Shown here one piece after another: positions 7,803 to 16,199 of a stretch of 64,000 bases of DNA. The notes under the pieces were generated by a model that had not been told where the DNA came from, searched no databases, and saw nothing but the letters and a program-made list of their open reading frames with translations. The stretch spans positions 3,356,276-3,420,275 of the forward strand of contig NZ_CP043808.1 of assembly GCF_008386315.1 (NCBI RefSeq), read 5' to 3'. Position 1 is the first letter of the stretch; each line of letters opens with the position of its first letter. Source of the DNA: Serinicoccus marinus DSM 15273 (lineage in GTDB: Bacteria; Actinomycetota; Actinomycetes; Actinomycetales; Dermatophilaceae). The translations under genes and the position numbers were made by a program.

Positions 7803-9143
7803 GTGACCGAGGACGGGGCGCACGGCGGGCACGGTCAGGCACGGGAGATCCTGCGCCTGGCCGTGCCCGCGTTCCTGGCCCTGGTCGCCGAGCCGCTCTT
7901 CCTGCTCGCCGACTCCGCGATCGTCGGCAACCTCGGCACCGCCGCGCTGGCCGGTCTCGGGGTCGCCAGCGCCGTGCTGCTCACTGCGGTCAACATCTTC
8001 ATCTTCCTCGCCTACGGCACCACCGCGGTCGTCGCCCGCCGGCTCGGTGCCGGAGACGAACGGGGCGCGGTCAGCGCCGGCATCGACGGGGTCTGGCTCG
8101 CGCTGCTGCTCGGCGCGGTCGGCGCCGCCTTCACCGCTCTGCTCGCGCAGCCGCTGGTCCAGCTCTTCGGCGCCGGCGATGCGGTCGTGGCCGAGGCGGT
8201 GACCTACCTGCGCTGGTCGGCCCTCGGCATACCCTCCATGCTCGTCGTGCTCGCCGCGACCGGGGTGCTGCGAGGGCTGCAGGACACGCGGACCCCGCTC
8301 GTGGCCTCCGTCGTCGGCTTCACTGGCAACGCGGCGCTCTCGCTGATGCTCGTGCACGGGGTCGGGTGGGGCATCGCCGGCGCCGCGATCGGGACGGTCG
8401 TCGCGCAGACCGGTATGGCGCTCGGTCTCGTCCTCGTCGTCGTCCGCGGGGCCCGGCGGCTGGGGTCGTCCCTGACCTTCCACGGCGCGGGCGTGCTGCG
8501 GGCGGCGCGGGGGGGCATACCCCTGCTCGTGCGGACCATCGCGCTGCGCGCGGCGCTGCTGCTCACCACCTGGTCGGCCGCCGGGCTGGGCGACGAGCAG
8601 CTGGCGGCGCACCAGGTGGCGCTGACGGTATGGTCCACGCTCGCCTTCGCCCTCGACGCGCTGGCCATCGCCGCCCAGGCGCTCACCGGCAAGACCCTGG
8701 GTGCCAGCGACGTCACGGGGACGCGGGAGGCGACAGCACTGATGGTGCGGTGGTCGGTGTGGTTCGGCGTGATCCTGGCCGTGCTCATCGTCGCGCTGCA
8801 CCGCGTCATCCCGCTCGGCTTCAGCCAGGACGCCGACGTGCGGGCCGCCCTGGCCGCGGCCCTGCTCGTCGTGGCGGTCGGCCAGCCGATCGCCGGGATC
8901 GCCTTCATCCTGGATGGTGTGCTCATCGGCGCCGGCGACACCCGGTGGTTGGCGTGGGCGCAGACCGCGGCGACCGTGGCCTACCTCCCGATGGTGCTGG
9001 GGGTCCGGCTCAGCGGTGTCGACGGCACGACCGGGCTGATCTGGCTGTGGGTCGCCTTCACCGGGTTCATGACCGTGCGCTCGATGCTCATGTGGCGGCG
9101 GGCGCGCGGCGAGGCGTGGATGGTGGTCGGCGCCGAGCGGTGA
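7803..9143 (+). CDS. MATE-family efflux transporter (DinF-like)
   Basis: The 446-residue polytopic membrane protein has about 12 membrane helices in two similar halves. MATE-type motifs include the start of helix 1 (LRLAVPAFLALVAEPLFLLA), DSAIVGNLGTAALAGLG in the first loop and ATGVLRGLQDTRTPL in the first half. The family exports cationic drugs and metabolites using Na+ or H+ gradients; no substrate can be read from the sequence. GTG 7803 lies 31 bp after the hsp20 stop, so the two may be co-transcribed. A GGGGCA-G-TGCCCC palindrome at 9151-9163 and the 38-bp repeat copies at 9195-9300 follow it and could end transcription. Confidence 0.92.
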   Translation: MTEDGAHGGHGQAREILRLAVPAFLALVAEPLFLLADSAIVGNLGTAALAGLGVASAVLLTAVNIFIFLAYGTTAVVARRLGAGDERGAVSAGIDGVWLALLLGAVGAAFTALLAQPLVQLFGAGDAVVAEAVTYLRWSALGIPSMLVVLAATGVLRGLQDTRTPLVASVVGFTGNAALSLMLVHGVGWGIAGAAIGTVVAQTGMALGLVLVVVRGARRLGSSLTFHGAGVLRAARGGIPLLVRTIALRAALLLTTWSAAGLGDEQLAAHQVALTVWSTLAFALDALAIAAQALTGKTLGASDVTGTREATALMVRWSVWFGVILAVLIVALHRVIPLGFSQDADVRAALAAALLVVAVGQPIAGIAFILDGVLIGAGDTRWLAWAQTAATVAYLPMVLGVRLSGVDGTTGLIWLWVAFTGFMTVRSMLMWRRARGEAWMVVGAER

Positions 9144-9194
9144 GCGGCAGGGGGCAGTGCCCCGGCGGGCTTGGCGCCGTTCCTCGAGGCCTAG

Positions 9195-9300
9195 GCCGAC
9201 CGTGGAAGTGTCGCCCCGGCGGCGCATCCACGGTCAGCAGCCGCTGTCAGCCCCCAGCCGACCGTGACACTGCTGCCGCGGCGACGCTTCGAGGGTCCAG
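9195..9300. repeat. Two copies of the 38-bp intergenic palindromic repeat
   Basis: The copy at 9197-9234 has full inverted ends (GACCGTGG ... CCACGGTC) around a GCCCCGGCGG centre. A degenerate copy follows at about 9259-9297 (GACCGTGAC ... GAGGGTC). They belong to the same family as the array at 10323-10709 and the pair at 36983-37083. They lie between the MATE gene and the DUF559-type gene and contain no convincing ORF. Confidence 0.8.
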
Positions 9301-9355
9301 GAGTGGCCTGTGGATAGGTTCAGCGAGGCGTCGTCGGTGCGTCGCAGACTGGGGT

Positions 9356-10324
9356 ATGCCCACGACGCGCGCCGAGCGCAGGACAACCCAGCGGCTCGAA
9401 CGTGCCCGGCGGCACCGGCTCGCGCGAGAGCTGGCCGAGCCGCACGACGGGGTGGTCACGAGGCGGATGCTCCTGGAAGCCGGGCTGACACCAGGGCAGA
9501 TCGCCACGGAGATCGACCACGGCGCGTGGAGTCGGGCGGGAGCGCATACCCTCTGCATCACCTCGGACGTGCCGAGCGGCCGTGCCCTGTGGTGGTGGGC
9601 CGTCTGGGAGTCCGGCACCCACAGCGTCCTGGACGGCGCGACGGCGTTGCTGGCTGCCGGGCTGCAGCACTGGGAGGAGCCGGTCATCCACGTCGCCGTG
9701 CCCAACAACGCCACGGTCCGCCGACTGGAAGGGGTCCGGCACCACCGCCTGCGCGACCTGGGGCCGCGCATCACCTCGGGTCTTCGGCGCACACCACCCG
9801 ACGTCGCGGTGGTCCGCGCGGCGCGATGGGCCAGGACCGACCGGCAGGCGGCCACCCTCGTGGCGATGACCGTGCAGCAGCGGCTCGTGGCGCCGGACGC
9901 TCTGCTCGTCCGCTGGCAGCAGATGAGGCGGACCTGGGAGACCTCAGTGCTCGACGAGGTCATCAGGGACGTCTGCGACGGGGCTCACTCGCTCAACGAG
10001 CTGGACTTCGCCGCCGAGTGCCGTCGCCGCGGTCTTCCCGAGCCGACCCGGCAGGCCGTGCGCACCGGGCGCAACGGCCGGGTCTATCTCGACGTGTTCT
10101 GGGATGAGCTCGGCATCCACGTGGAGATCCACGGCGCCCAACACTTCCAGGGCACGGCCGGCATCGACGACGCCCTCCGGCACAACGACCTGCAGGTCCG
10201 CGACCGCACGCTGGTCAGCCTGCAGATCCCGGTGCTGGGGCTGCGGACGACCCCGGAACCGTTCTTCCGGCAGCTCGGAGCCGCCCTCGAGGCGGCCCGA
10301 CGACGGCTCGGACAGGCCGGCTGA
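9356..10324 (+). CDS. DUF559 / AbiEi-antitoxin-like domain protein
   Basis: The protein is 322 residues from ATG 9356 (MPTTRAERRTTQ). The N-terminal part (about 20-90) resembles the winged-helix AbiEi antitoxin-like domain common in actinobacteria (VVTRRMLLEAGLTPGQIATE). The C-terminal part (about 225-310) looks like a DUF559 endonuclease-fold domain: YLDVFWDELGIHVEIHGAQH contains the Asp and Glu-x-His spacing of PD-(D/E)xK-type nucleases. Many actinobacterial genomes carry several paralogues without a known role. No toxin partner is adjacent. Its stop overlaps the first unit of the palindromic array. Confidence 0.75.
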   Translation: MPTTRAERRTTQRLERARRHRLARELAEPHDGVVTRRMLLEAGLTPGQIATEIDHGAWSRAGAHTLCITSDVPSGRALWWWAVWESGTHSVLDGATALLAAGLQHWEEPVIHVAVPNNATVRRLEGVRHHRLRDLGPRITSGLRRTPPDVAVVRAARWARTDRQAATLVAMTVQQRLVAPDALLVRWQQMRRTWETSVLDEVIRDVCDGAHSLNELDFAAECRRRGLPEPTRQAVRTGRNGRVYLDVFWDELGIHVEIHGAQHFQGTAGIDDALRHNDLQVRDRTLVSLQIPVLGLRTTPEPFFRQLGAALEAARRRLGQAG

Positions 10325-10709
10325 CCGGGAAAGGTGCGCCCCGGCGAGACTTCCACGGTCGGCACCACGTCAGAGGGCCGGGTGACCGGGGAATGCGCGC
10401 CGGGGCAGCACTTCCACGGTCGCACCCGCCCGTCGACCGCTACCCGACCGGGGAAAAGGCGCCATGGCGAGACTTCCACGGTCACCCGCCCCCCCTTGCC
10501 GCGCCGGGGCAGCACTTCCACGGTCACAAGCGCTGTCGAGGCAACGCCGACCGGCGAAAGCGCGCCGCGGCAGCATTTCCACGGTCACAACCGCTGTCGA
10601 GGGCAACGCCGACCGGCAAAGGCGCGCCGCGGCAGCATTTCCACGGTCGCACCCGCCCGCCGACCGCTACCCGACCGGGGAAAGGCGCCATGGCGAGACT
10701 TCCACGGTC
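10323..10709. repeat. Array of seven 38-bp palindromic repeat units with 62-63 bp period
   Basis: Units lie at 10323-10360, 10384-10421, 10446-10483, a half unit ending 10525, 10549-10586, 10611-10648 and 10673-10709. Each runs from GACCGGNNAA to TTCCACGGTC around a GC-rich centre (CGCCCCGGCG, GCGCCATGGCG or GCGCGCCGCGG). The 23-24 bp between units also recur: one kind begins GCACCCGCCC (twice), another ACAA.CGCTGTCGAGG (twice). The array therefore grew by duplication of about 124-bp blocks. It fills the space between two convergent transcripts and has no credible ORF. It resembles REP/PU elements or bidirectional terminators in placement; no transposase is nearby. Confidence 0.88.
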
Positions 10710-10754
10710 ACGGGGCGGCGATCAGCGAGCGGCGCCTCGACGGGCGGACGCGGA

Positions 10755-10786
10755 ACGGCCCCGCCTCCCGGGGGAGACGGGGCCGT
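10755..10786 (-). terminator. Hairpin terminator of the rpsF-ssb-rpsR-rplI cluster
   Basis: ACGGCCCCG and CGGGGCCGT form a 9-bp perfect stem extended by CTCCC/GGGAG after one mismatch. It begins 30 bp beyond the rplI stop. There is no long T-run, which is usual for high-GC actinobacterial terminators. Confidence 0.75.
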
Positions 10787-10816
10787 ACGGCGTGTGCTGC
10801 GCGTGCAGCCGGCCGC

Positions 10817-11266
10817 TCAGGCGGAGGCGACGACGCTGACGGTGACGTCGGCGGCGAGGTCTTCGTGCAGGCGGACGTGCACGGCGTGGTCGCCGACGCT
10901 GCGGATCGGGGTGCGGACCTCGATCCGGCGCTTGTCGACCTCGGGGCCACCGCTGGCGGCGATCGCCTCGGCGATCTCGCCCGGGGTGACGGCACCGAAG
11001 AGGCGGCCACCGGACCCGGCGCGGGCCTCGACGGTGATCTCGGCGCCCTCGAGCCGGGCCTTGGCGGCGGCGGCGTCCTCGGCGCTCTTCACGGCCCGCT
11101 TGTCGCGGGCCGCCTTGATCGAGTCGACCTGCTTCTGGCCGCCCTTGGTCCAGGCGGTCGCCACCTTGCGGGGCAGCAGGTAGTTGCGGGCGTAGCCGTC
11201 CTTGACGTCGACGACGTCACCGGCGTCACCGAGGCCGGTGACAGGCTGGGTGAGGATGATCTTCAT
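10817..11266 (-). CDS. rplI: 50S ribosomal protein L9
   Basis: The 149-residue protein begins MKIILTQPVTGLGDAGD and has the N-terminal L9 signature GDVVDVKDGYARNYLLP. A connecting helix and a C-terminal domain follow (about 85-148, GRLFGAVTP). L9 binds 23S rRNA at the base of the L1 stalk and helps reading-frame maintenance. It is the last gene of the rpsF-ssb-rpsR-rplI cluster, 24 bp after rpsR, and is followed by a hairpin terminator. Length and order are normal. Confidence 0.98.
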   Translation of the reverse strand: MKIILTQPVTGLGDAGDVVDVKDGYARNYLLPRKVATAWTKGGQKQVDSIKAARDKRAVKSAEDAAAAKARLEGAEITVEARAGSGGRLFGAVTPGEIAEAIAASGGPEVDKRRIEVRTPIRSVGDHAVHVRLHEDLAADVTVSVVASA

Positions 11267-11290
11267 GATGCGCTCCTGATGCGACCGGGC

Positions 11291-11527
11291 TCAGCGGGCG
11301 GAGCTGCTGTAGGGCAGCAGCGCCATCTCGCGGGCATTCTTCACGGCACCGGCGATCCGGCGCTGCTCCTGCACGGAGACGCCGGTCACCCGACGGGCAC
11401 GGATCTTGCCGCGGTCGGAGATGAACTTGCGCAGCAGCGCGGTGTCCTTGTAGTCGATCGACTCGATCTTGGCGGACTTGAGCGGGTTCGCCTTCTTCTT
11501 CGGCTTGCGCATGACGGGCTTGGCCAT
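11291..11527 (-). CDS. rpsR: 30S ribosomal protein S18 (cysteine-free form)
   Basis: The 78-residue protein contains the S18 core [19 protein letters not shown] and ends [12 protein letters not shown]18 pairs with S6 on the platform of the 30S subunit. The N-terminal region ([16 protein letters not shown]) lacks the CxxC cysteines of zinc-binding S18, so this is the zinc-independent form. It lies 86 bp after ssb and 24 bp before rplI. Confidence 0.98.
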   Translation of the reverse strand: MAKPVMRKPKKKANPLKSAKIESIDYKDTALLRKFISDRGKIRARRVTGVSVQEQRRIAGAVKNAREMALLPYSSSAR

Positions 11528-11613
11528 CGTGGTGCTCTCCCCTTTCGTGAGAGCCCGAGCTCATCGCTCGGGATGGTGGGTGTGTTCGTGGTGGTGCTGT
11601 GGAGGGTGGCCGA

Positions 11614-12234
11614 TCAGAACGGCGGCTCGTCGTAGGACGGCGCGCCGCCCCAGCCCGAGCCCCCGCCGGAGTTGCCGGCGTTGCCGCCGGTGCTGCTGGC
11701 GCCGCCGGTCGCCCAGGGGTCGTTGGCCGGGGCCTGCTGGCCCCCGGACTGCTGCCCGCCGGCGTTGCCGCCGCCGGAGTAGCCGCCCTGCTGACCACCC
11801 TGTCCGCCCTGGCCCTGACCGCCCTGCTGGCCGCCACCCTGCCAGCCGCCGCCGGAGCCACCCTGGCCGCGCTGGGCCTTGGTGACCTGGGCGGTGGCAT
11901 ACCGCATGGACGGACCGACCTCGTCGACCTGCATCTCCATGACCGTGCGGTTCTCGCCCTCCTGGGTCTGCCAGGAGCGGGAGACCAGCCGGCCGGTCGC
12001 GATGACGCGGTCGCCGCGGTGCAGCGACTCCGACGCGTGCTCGGCCGCCTCGCGCCACACCGAGCACCGCATGAACAGCGTCTCGCCGTCCTTGAACTCG
12101 TTGGTCTGGCGGTCGAACTGCCGCGGGGTGGACGCCACCGTGAAGTTGGCGACGGCCGCACCGCTGGGGGTGAAGCGCAGCTCGGGGTCGGCGGTCAGGT
12201 TGCCGACGACGGTGATCGGAGTCTCTCCGGCCAT
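11614..12234 (-). CDS. ssb: Single-stranded DNA-binding protein
   Basis: The 206-residue protein starts [20 protein letters not shown] with an OB-fold over residues 1-115. A long Gly/Gln/Ser-rich flexible linker (about 122-195, many GGQ repeats) and the acidic tip SYDEPPF follow; the tip recruits replication and repair partners. It coats single-stranded DNA during replication, recombination and repair. The position between rpsF and rpsR is the standard bacterial arrangement, 62 bp downstream of rpsF. Confidence 0.98.
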   Translation of the reverse strand: MAGETPITVVGNLTADPELRFTPSGAAVANFTVASTPRQFDRQTNEFKDGETLFMRCSVWREAAEHASESLHRGDRVIATGRLVSRSWQTQEGENRTVMEMQVDEVGPSMRYATAQVTKAQRGQGGSGGGWQGGGQQGGQGQGGQGGQQGGYSGGGNAGGQQSGGQQAPANDPWATGGASSTGGNAGNSGGGSGWGGAPSYDEPPF

Positions 12235-12296
12235 GTCAGGTGCTCCTCGCGTTGCTGTCGGTCAGGTCAGGGGTTCGGGGTGTGCCGGGTCGCGAC

Positions 12297-12584
12297 TCAG
12301 GCGTCGCGGCGCAGCAGCTTGGTCCGCAGGACGGACTCGTTGAGGCCCAGCTGGCGGTCTAGCTCCTGGGCGGTGGCGGGCTCGGCGGTGAGGTTGACCA
12401 CCGCGTAGATGCCCTCGGCCTGCTTCTTGATCTCGTAGGCCAGCCGGCGGCGGCCCATGACGTCGATCTCGTCGACGGAGCCACCGTCCTTGCCGACGAC
12501 GGCGAGCATCTTCTCCAGCGTGGGCTGGAGCGTGCGCTCGTCGGTCTCGGGGTCGAGGATGATCATGAGTTCGTACTGACGCAT
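12297..12584 (-). CDS. rpsF: 30S ribosomal protein S6
   Basis: S6 is 95 residues from ATG 12584 ([18 protein letters not shown]) with the family segment [20 protein letters not shown]. An AAGGAGGTGGG ribosome binding site lies just upstream and decides this start over an in-frame one at 12620. S6 binds S18 on the 30S platform. It is first in the rpsF-ssb-rpsR-rplI cluster, so its leader probably controls all four genes. Confidence 0.98.
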   Translation of the reverse strand: MRQYELMIILDPETDERTLQPTLEKMLAVVGKDGGSVDEIDVMGRRRLAYEIKKQAEGIYAVVNLTAEPATAQELDRQLGLNESVLRTKLLRRDA

Positions 12585-12595
12585 GCGGAAGACCC

Positions 12596-12646
12596 ACCTC
12601 CTTCGGTCTGTAGCGGTCACGGTCTCTCCGTGACAGGAGGGTCATA
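12596..12646 (-). promoter_or_regulatory. rpsF leader: -10-like box, 7-bp hairpin and ribosome binding site
   Basis: Reading toward rpsF there is TATGAC (12646-12641), then a perfect 7-bp stem GTCACGG/CCGTGAC at 12616-12634 with a 5-base loop, then AAGGAGG. The RNA after the stem contains two ACCG runs. Many bacteria bind S6:S18 to a CCG-containing leader hairpin here; the match in this leader is only suggestive. The remaining gap to ugd (12585-12903) holds one DnaA box and no gene. Confidence 0.4.
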
Positions 12647-12698
12647 CGTCGCACCGCTGCCCTGCCAGCATGCCACCGAGCGGTGAGCCGTGCAGGAG

Positions 12699-12707
12699 TT
12701 GTCCACA
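12699..12707 (+). promoter_or_regulatory. Perfect DnaA box between rpsF and ugd
   Basis: TTGTCCACA is the actinobacterial DnaA-box consensus. It stands alone in the 319-bp gap between divergent rpsF and ugd. A TACTGT -10-like box at 12874-12879 lies farther downstream and may serve ugd. Confidence 0.45.
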
Positions 12708-12903
12708 GCCGCAGGGCTCGCCGAGCGACGCGGACCGCGGTGAACCCGACCACGATACCGGGCGCCGCCGCGCGCCGCCTAATCCGCACCTCGTCTCCTG
12801 CCTCGTCCCGGGCGGCTCCTGCGCGACGCCGCACCGGGCGCCGCCTCATCGGCTTCTCACCCGCGCCACGACATACTGTGCCGGACCGAGCAGAGGGAGA
12901 AGC

Positions 12904-14070
12904 ATGAAGATCGCGATCGCCGGCACCGGCTACGTGGGGCTCTCGTTGGCCGTCGTCCTGGCCCAGCACCACGAGGTGTGCGCGCTGGACATCGACACCG
13001 CCAAGGTGGCCGAGATCAACGCGCGCCGCAGCCCGATCCACGACCCCGAGATCAGTGACTACCTCGCGACGCGCGAGCTGGACCTGCGGGCGACCACCGA
13101 CCCCGAGGAGGCCTACGCGAGTGCGCAGTGGGTGGTGGTGGCGACCCCCACCGACTACGACACGGTGACCAACTTCTTCGACACCCGCAGCGTCGAGGCG
13201 GTCGTCGCGGACGTCCGCCGGATCAACCCCGGCGCCGCGATCGTCATCAAGTCCACGATCCCCGTCGGCTACACCGAGGGCCTCCGCGAGCAGCACCCCG
13301 GCGCCACCATCCTGTTCAGCCCGGAGTTCCTGCGCGAGGGCCGCGCGCTGCACGACAACCTGCACCCGTCCCGGATCATCGTCGGCGACACCACCGAGCG
13401 CGGTCAGGAGTTCGCCGACCTGCTCCTGGAGGGTTCCCTGCACGACGACGTGCCGGTGCTGCTCACCGGCTCCACCGAGGCCGAGGCGATCAAGCTCTTC
13501 GCCAACACCTACCTGGCGATGCGCGTCGCCTACTTCAACGAGCTCGACACGTATGCCGTGACCCGCCAGCTCGACACCCGCCAGATCATCGAGGGCGTGG
13601 GTCTGGACCCGCGCATCGGGGCGCACTACAACAACCCGAGCTTCGGCTACGGCGGCTACTGCCTGCCCAAGGACACCCGGCAGCTGCTCGCCAACTACGG
13701 CACCGTGCCGCAGACCCTCATCACCGCGGTCGTGGACGCCAACACGACCCGGATGGACTTCATCGCCGCCGACATCCTCGACCGGCACCCGCGACGCGTC
13801 GGGATCTACCGCCTCATCATGAAGGCCGGGTCCGACAACTTCCGCGCCTCGAGCGTCCAGGGCGTCATGTCGCGGCTCCAGGCGCGCGGGGTCGAGATCG
13901 TCATCTACGAGCCCTCCTTCGAGGGCGAGACCTTCCAGGGCTGCCGCGTGCTGCGCGACCTGCCGGCGTTCACCGAGGCGGCCGACGTCATCATCGCCAA
14001 CCGGCTGGACGAGCACAGCGACGACTTCGGCGACAAGCTCTACACCCGGGACCTCTACGGCCGGGACTGA
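12904..14070 (+). CDS. ugd: UDP-glucose 6-dehydrogenase (nucleotide-sugar dehydrogenase)
   Basis: The 388-residue enzyme should oxidise UDP-glucose to UDP-glucuronate with two NAD+. It starts [20 protein letters not shown] (Rossmann GxGYVG). It has the central FSPEFLREG motif of the family, the long helix segment [18 protein letters not shown], and [14 protein letters not shown] with the catalytic Cys (about residue 255). A C-terminal UDP-binding domain follows. The length suits the short bacterial Ugd of capsule loci. ATG 12904 is preceded by GAGGGAGAAGC. It opens the surface-polysaccharide locus and would feed glucuronate units to it. GDP-mannose dehydrogenase is a less likely alternative. 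Confidence 0.92.
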   Translation: MKIAIAGTGYVGLSLAVVLAQHHEVCALDIDTAKVAEINARRSPIHDPEISDYLATRELDLRATTDPEEAYASAQWVVVATPTDYDTVTNFFDTRSVEAVVADVRRINPGAAIVIKSTIPVGYTEGLREQHPGATILFSPEFLREGRALHDNLHPSRIIVGDTTERGQEFADLLLEGSLHDDVPVLLTGSTEAEAIKLFANTYLAMRVAYFNELDTYAVTRQLDTRQIIEGVGLDPRIGAHYNNPSFGYGGYCLPKDTRQLLANYGTVPQTLITAVVDANTTRMDFIAADILDRHPRRVGIYRLIMKAGSDNFRASSVQGVMSRLQARGVEIVIYEPSFEGETFQGCRVLRDLPAFTEAADVIIANRLDEHSDDFGDKLYTRDLYGRD

Positions 14071-14106
14071 CCTGCTCGACCTGGACCCCCGGCGGTCCCT
14101 GGCACG

Positions 14107-16179
14107 ATGGGCGGCATGCCGCGATCGGGTGGTTCAACGGGCCAGGACCGTCGTCGCGACATCGAGGGGTTGCGGGCGATCGCGGTCCTGGCGGTCCTGC
14201 TCTACCACCTGCGCGTGCCCGGCCTCGGCGGCGGCTTCGCCGGGGTCGACGTCTTCTTCGTCATCTCCGGCTTCCTCATCACCGGGCTGCTGCTGCGGGA
14301 GGTCGAGCGCACCGGCCGGGTCTCGCTGCGCGAGTTCTACGCCCGGCGCGCGCGCCGCCTCCTCCCGGCCGCCCTGGTGGTCATCGCCCTGACCTTCGCC
14401 GCCTCCTGGGTGGTGCTGTCCCCGACCACCCGTCCGGACCTGGTCGCCGACGTCCTCGGCTCCACCCTCTACGTCGTCAACTGGGTCCTGGCCGCCCGGT
14501 CCGTCGACTACCTCGCCGAGGGCGCCGGGGTCTCCCCGCTGCAGCACTACTGGTCGCTGGCCGTCGAGGAGCAGTTCTACTTCGTCTGGCCGCTGCTCGT
14601 CCTGTTCGGGCTGACGCTCGCCGCACGCAGCCGGTATGCCCCCCGCCGGGTCCTGCTCGCGCTGCTCGCCACCCTGACCGTCGCCTCCCTCGTCTGGTCC
14701 GTGGTGGCGACCGCGCAGAGCCCGACGACGGCATACTTCGTCACCCCGACGCGGCTGTGGCAACTGGGTGCCGGGGCGCTGCTCGCCTTCGCCGTCCCCG
14801 CGCTGCGCCGGTGGCCGCCCGGGGTGGCCCAGGTGATGGCCCTGCTGGGGCTCGCCCTCGTCGTGACGACCGTCCTCGCGGTGGACAGCTCGACACCCTG
14901 GCCGGGCTCGGCCGCCCTCCTCCCGGTGCTCGGCAGCGCCATGGTCCTCGCGGCCGGCTCGACGGGACACCCCACCCTGGTGTCTCGGGTGCTGGGCCTG
15001 CCGCCGATGGTGCTGCTCGGCGGCCTGTCCTACAGCATCTACCTCATCCACTGGCCGCTGCTCGTGCTGGTGGAGGAGCAGCGCGGGGCGCTCGGGCCGG
15101 TCGGCCTCACCCTCGTCGGCCTCGGCACGATCGGGCTCGCCGCGCTCATGCGGGTGCTGGTGGAGGACCCGGTCCGGTTCGGCTCCGGGCTCGCCGGCCG
15201 GCCCGGACGGACCCTCGTGGCCGCCGGCACGGGCATGGCCGTGCTGTCAGTCGCCGCCGGTGTGGCCTGGGCGACCCGGCCCACGCTCGGCGAGACGACG
15301 ACCGCCGGCCCCGCGGCCCTGGTCGCGGACCCGTGGGACTCGCGGTGGGAGCTGCGTGAGGACCCGCGCTCCGCCTACGACACCGAGGGCCCGCTGCAGC
15401 CCGATCCCGCGCTGGCTCGCGAGGACGTGCCCACCTACTACGACCACGGCTGCCAGATCCAGGACGGCGTCGCGATGTTCGACACCAGCTGTGTCTACGG
15501 CGACCCCGACGCGGAGACGGTGGTCGCGCTGTGGGGCGACTCCAAGCTCGGGCAGTACGCCTCGGCCCTGGACGCCATCGCGCTGCGGGAGTCGTGGCGG
15601 CTGGAGTACTACCTCAAGAGCGCCTGCTCCCCGACGGTCCGCGGTGCGGTCGCCGAGGACTGCAACGCCTTCGGCCGCGCCACGGTCGAGGAGCTGATCG
15701 CCGACCCGCCGCACCTGGTCGTCATCGGCTCCGGCGGCTTCGAGGAGCCGGAGCAGGAGGGCATGGTCGAAGGGGTGCGCACCCTGATCGATGCGGGGAT
15801 CGACGTCGTCGTCGTGGACGACAACCCGCACCCCGACCAGGCGGCCTATGAGTGCGCGGCCGAGCACCCGCGCGACCTGCTGGCGTGCGAGCGCCGGCCG
15901 AAGGACACCAGCGGGCGGCCCTTCCTCGCGCTTGTGCACGAGGCCACGGGGGCACCGGTGATCGACCCGAACCCGTGGATCTGCCCCGAGGAGGACACCT
16001 GCCCGGTGGCGATCGGCGGGCAGCTGGTCTACCGGCAGGGCAGCCACATCACCGACACCTACGCCCGCTCGCTCACCCCCTTCCTCTACCGCGGGCTCGC
16101 CGAGCTGGGCCTCACCGCGGCCTCCGCCCGGGACATCGCGCTCGACGACGTTCCGGCACGGCCGGGGGATGCGCGGTGA
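14107..16179 (+). CDS. OafA-type O-acyltransferase with C-terminal SGNH-like domain
   Basis: The 690-residue membrane enzyme has an acyltransferase-3 domain (about residues 15-375, ten predicted helices). Family motifs are DIEGLRAIAVLAVLLYHL, GVDVFFVISGFLITGLL, RRARRLLPA and HYWSLAVEEQFYFVWPL. An extracellular SGNH-like part follows (about 440-680). Such proteins O-acetylate surface sugars. In the SGNH part the usual GDSH block reads ALWGDSKLGQY, and the C-terminal Asp-x-x-His block reads YRQGSHIT with Gln in place of Asp. That domain may therefore be inactive or altered. It starts 36 bp after ugd, either at ATG 14107 or ATG 14122. It converges with the TupA-like gene across 20 bp. Confidence 0.9.
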   Translation: MGGMPRSGGSTGQDRRRDIEGLRAIAVLAVLLYHLRVPGLGGGFAGVDVFFVISGFLITGLLLREVERTGRVSLREFYARRARRLLPAALVVIALTFAASWVVLSPTTRPDLVADVLGSTLYVVNWVLAARSVDYLAEGAGVSPLQHYWSLAVEEQFYFVWPLLVLFGLTLAARSRYAPRRVLLALLATLTVASLVWSVVATAQSPTTAYFVTPTRLWQLGAGALLAFAVPALRRWPPGVAQVMALLGLALVVTTVLAVDSSTPWPGSAALLPVLGSAMVLAAGSTGHPTLVSRVLGLPPMVLLGGLSYSIYLIHWPLLVLVEEQRGALGPVGLTLVGLGTIGLAALMRVLVEDPVRFGSGLAGRPGRTLVAAGTGMAVLSVAAGVAWATRPTLGETTTAGPAALVADPWDSRWELREDPRSAYDTEGPLQPDPALAREDVPTYYDHGCQIQDGVAMFDTSCVYGDPDAETVVALWGDSKLGQYASALDAIALRESWRLEYYLKSACSPTVRGAVAEDCNAFGRATVEELIADPPHLVVIGSGGFEEPEQEGMVEGVRTLIDAGIDVVVVDDNPHPDQAAYECAAEHPRDLLACERRPKDTSGRPFLALVHEATGAPVIDPNPWICPEEDTCPVAIGGQLVYRQGSHITDTYARSLTPFLYRGLAELGLTAASARDIALDDVPARPGDAR

Positions 16180-16199
16180 CCGCCGGCACCGCCACCGCG

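Noticed and set aside
10323..10709. CRISPR array, because of 38-bp repeats with 24-bp spacers
   Set aside because: The intervening sequences recur between units, the repeats are palindromic and degenerate, related units occur at two other loci, and no cas gene is present.
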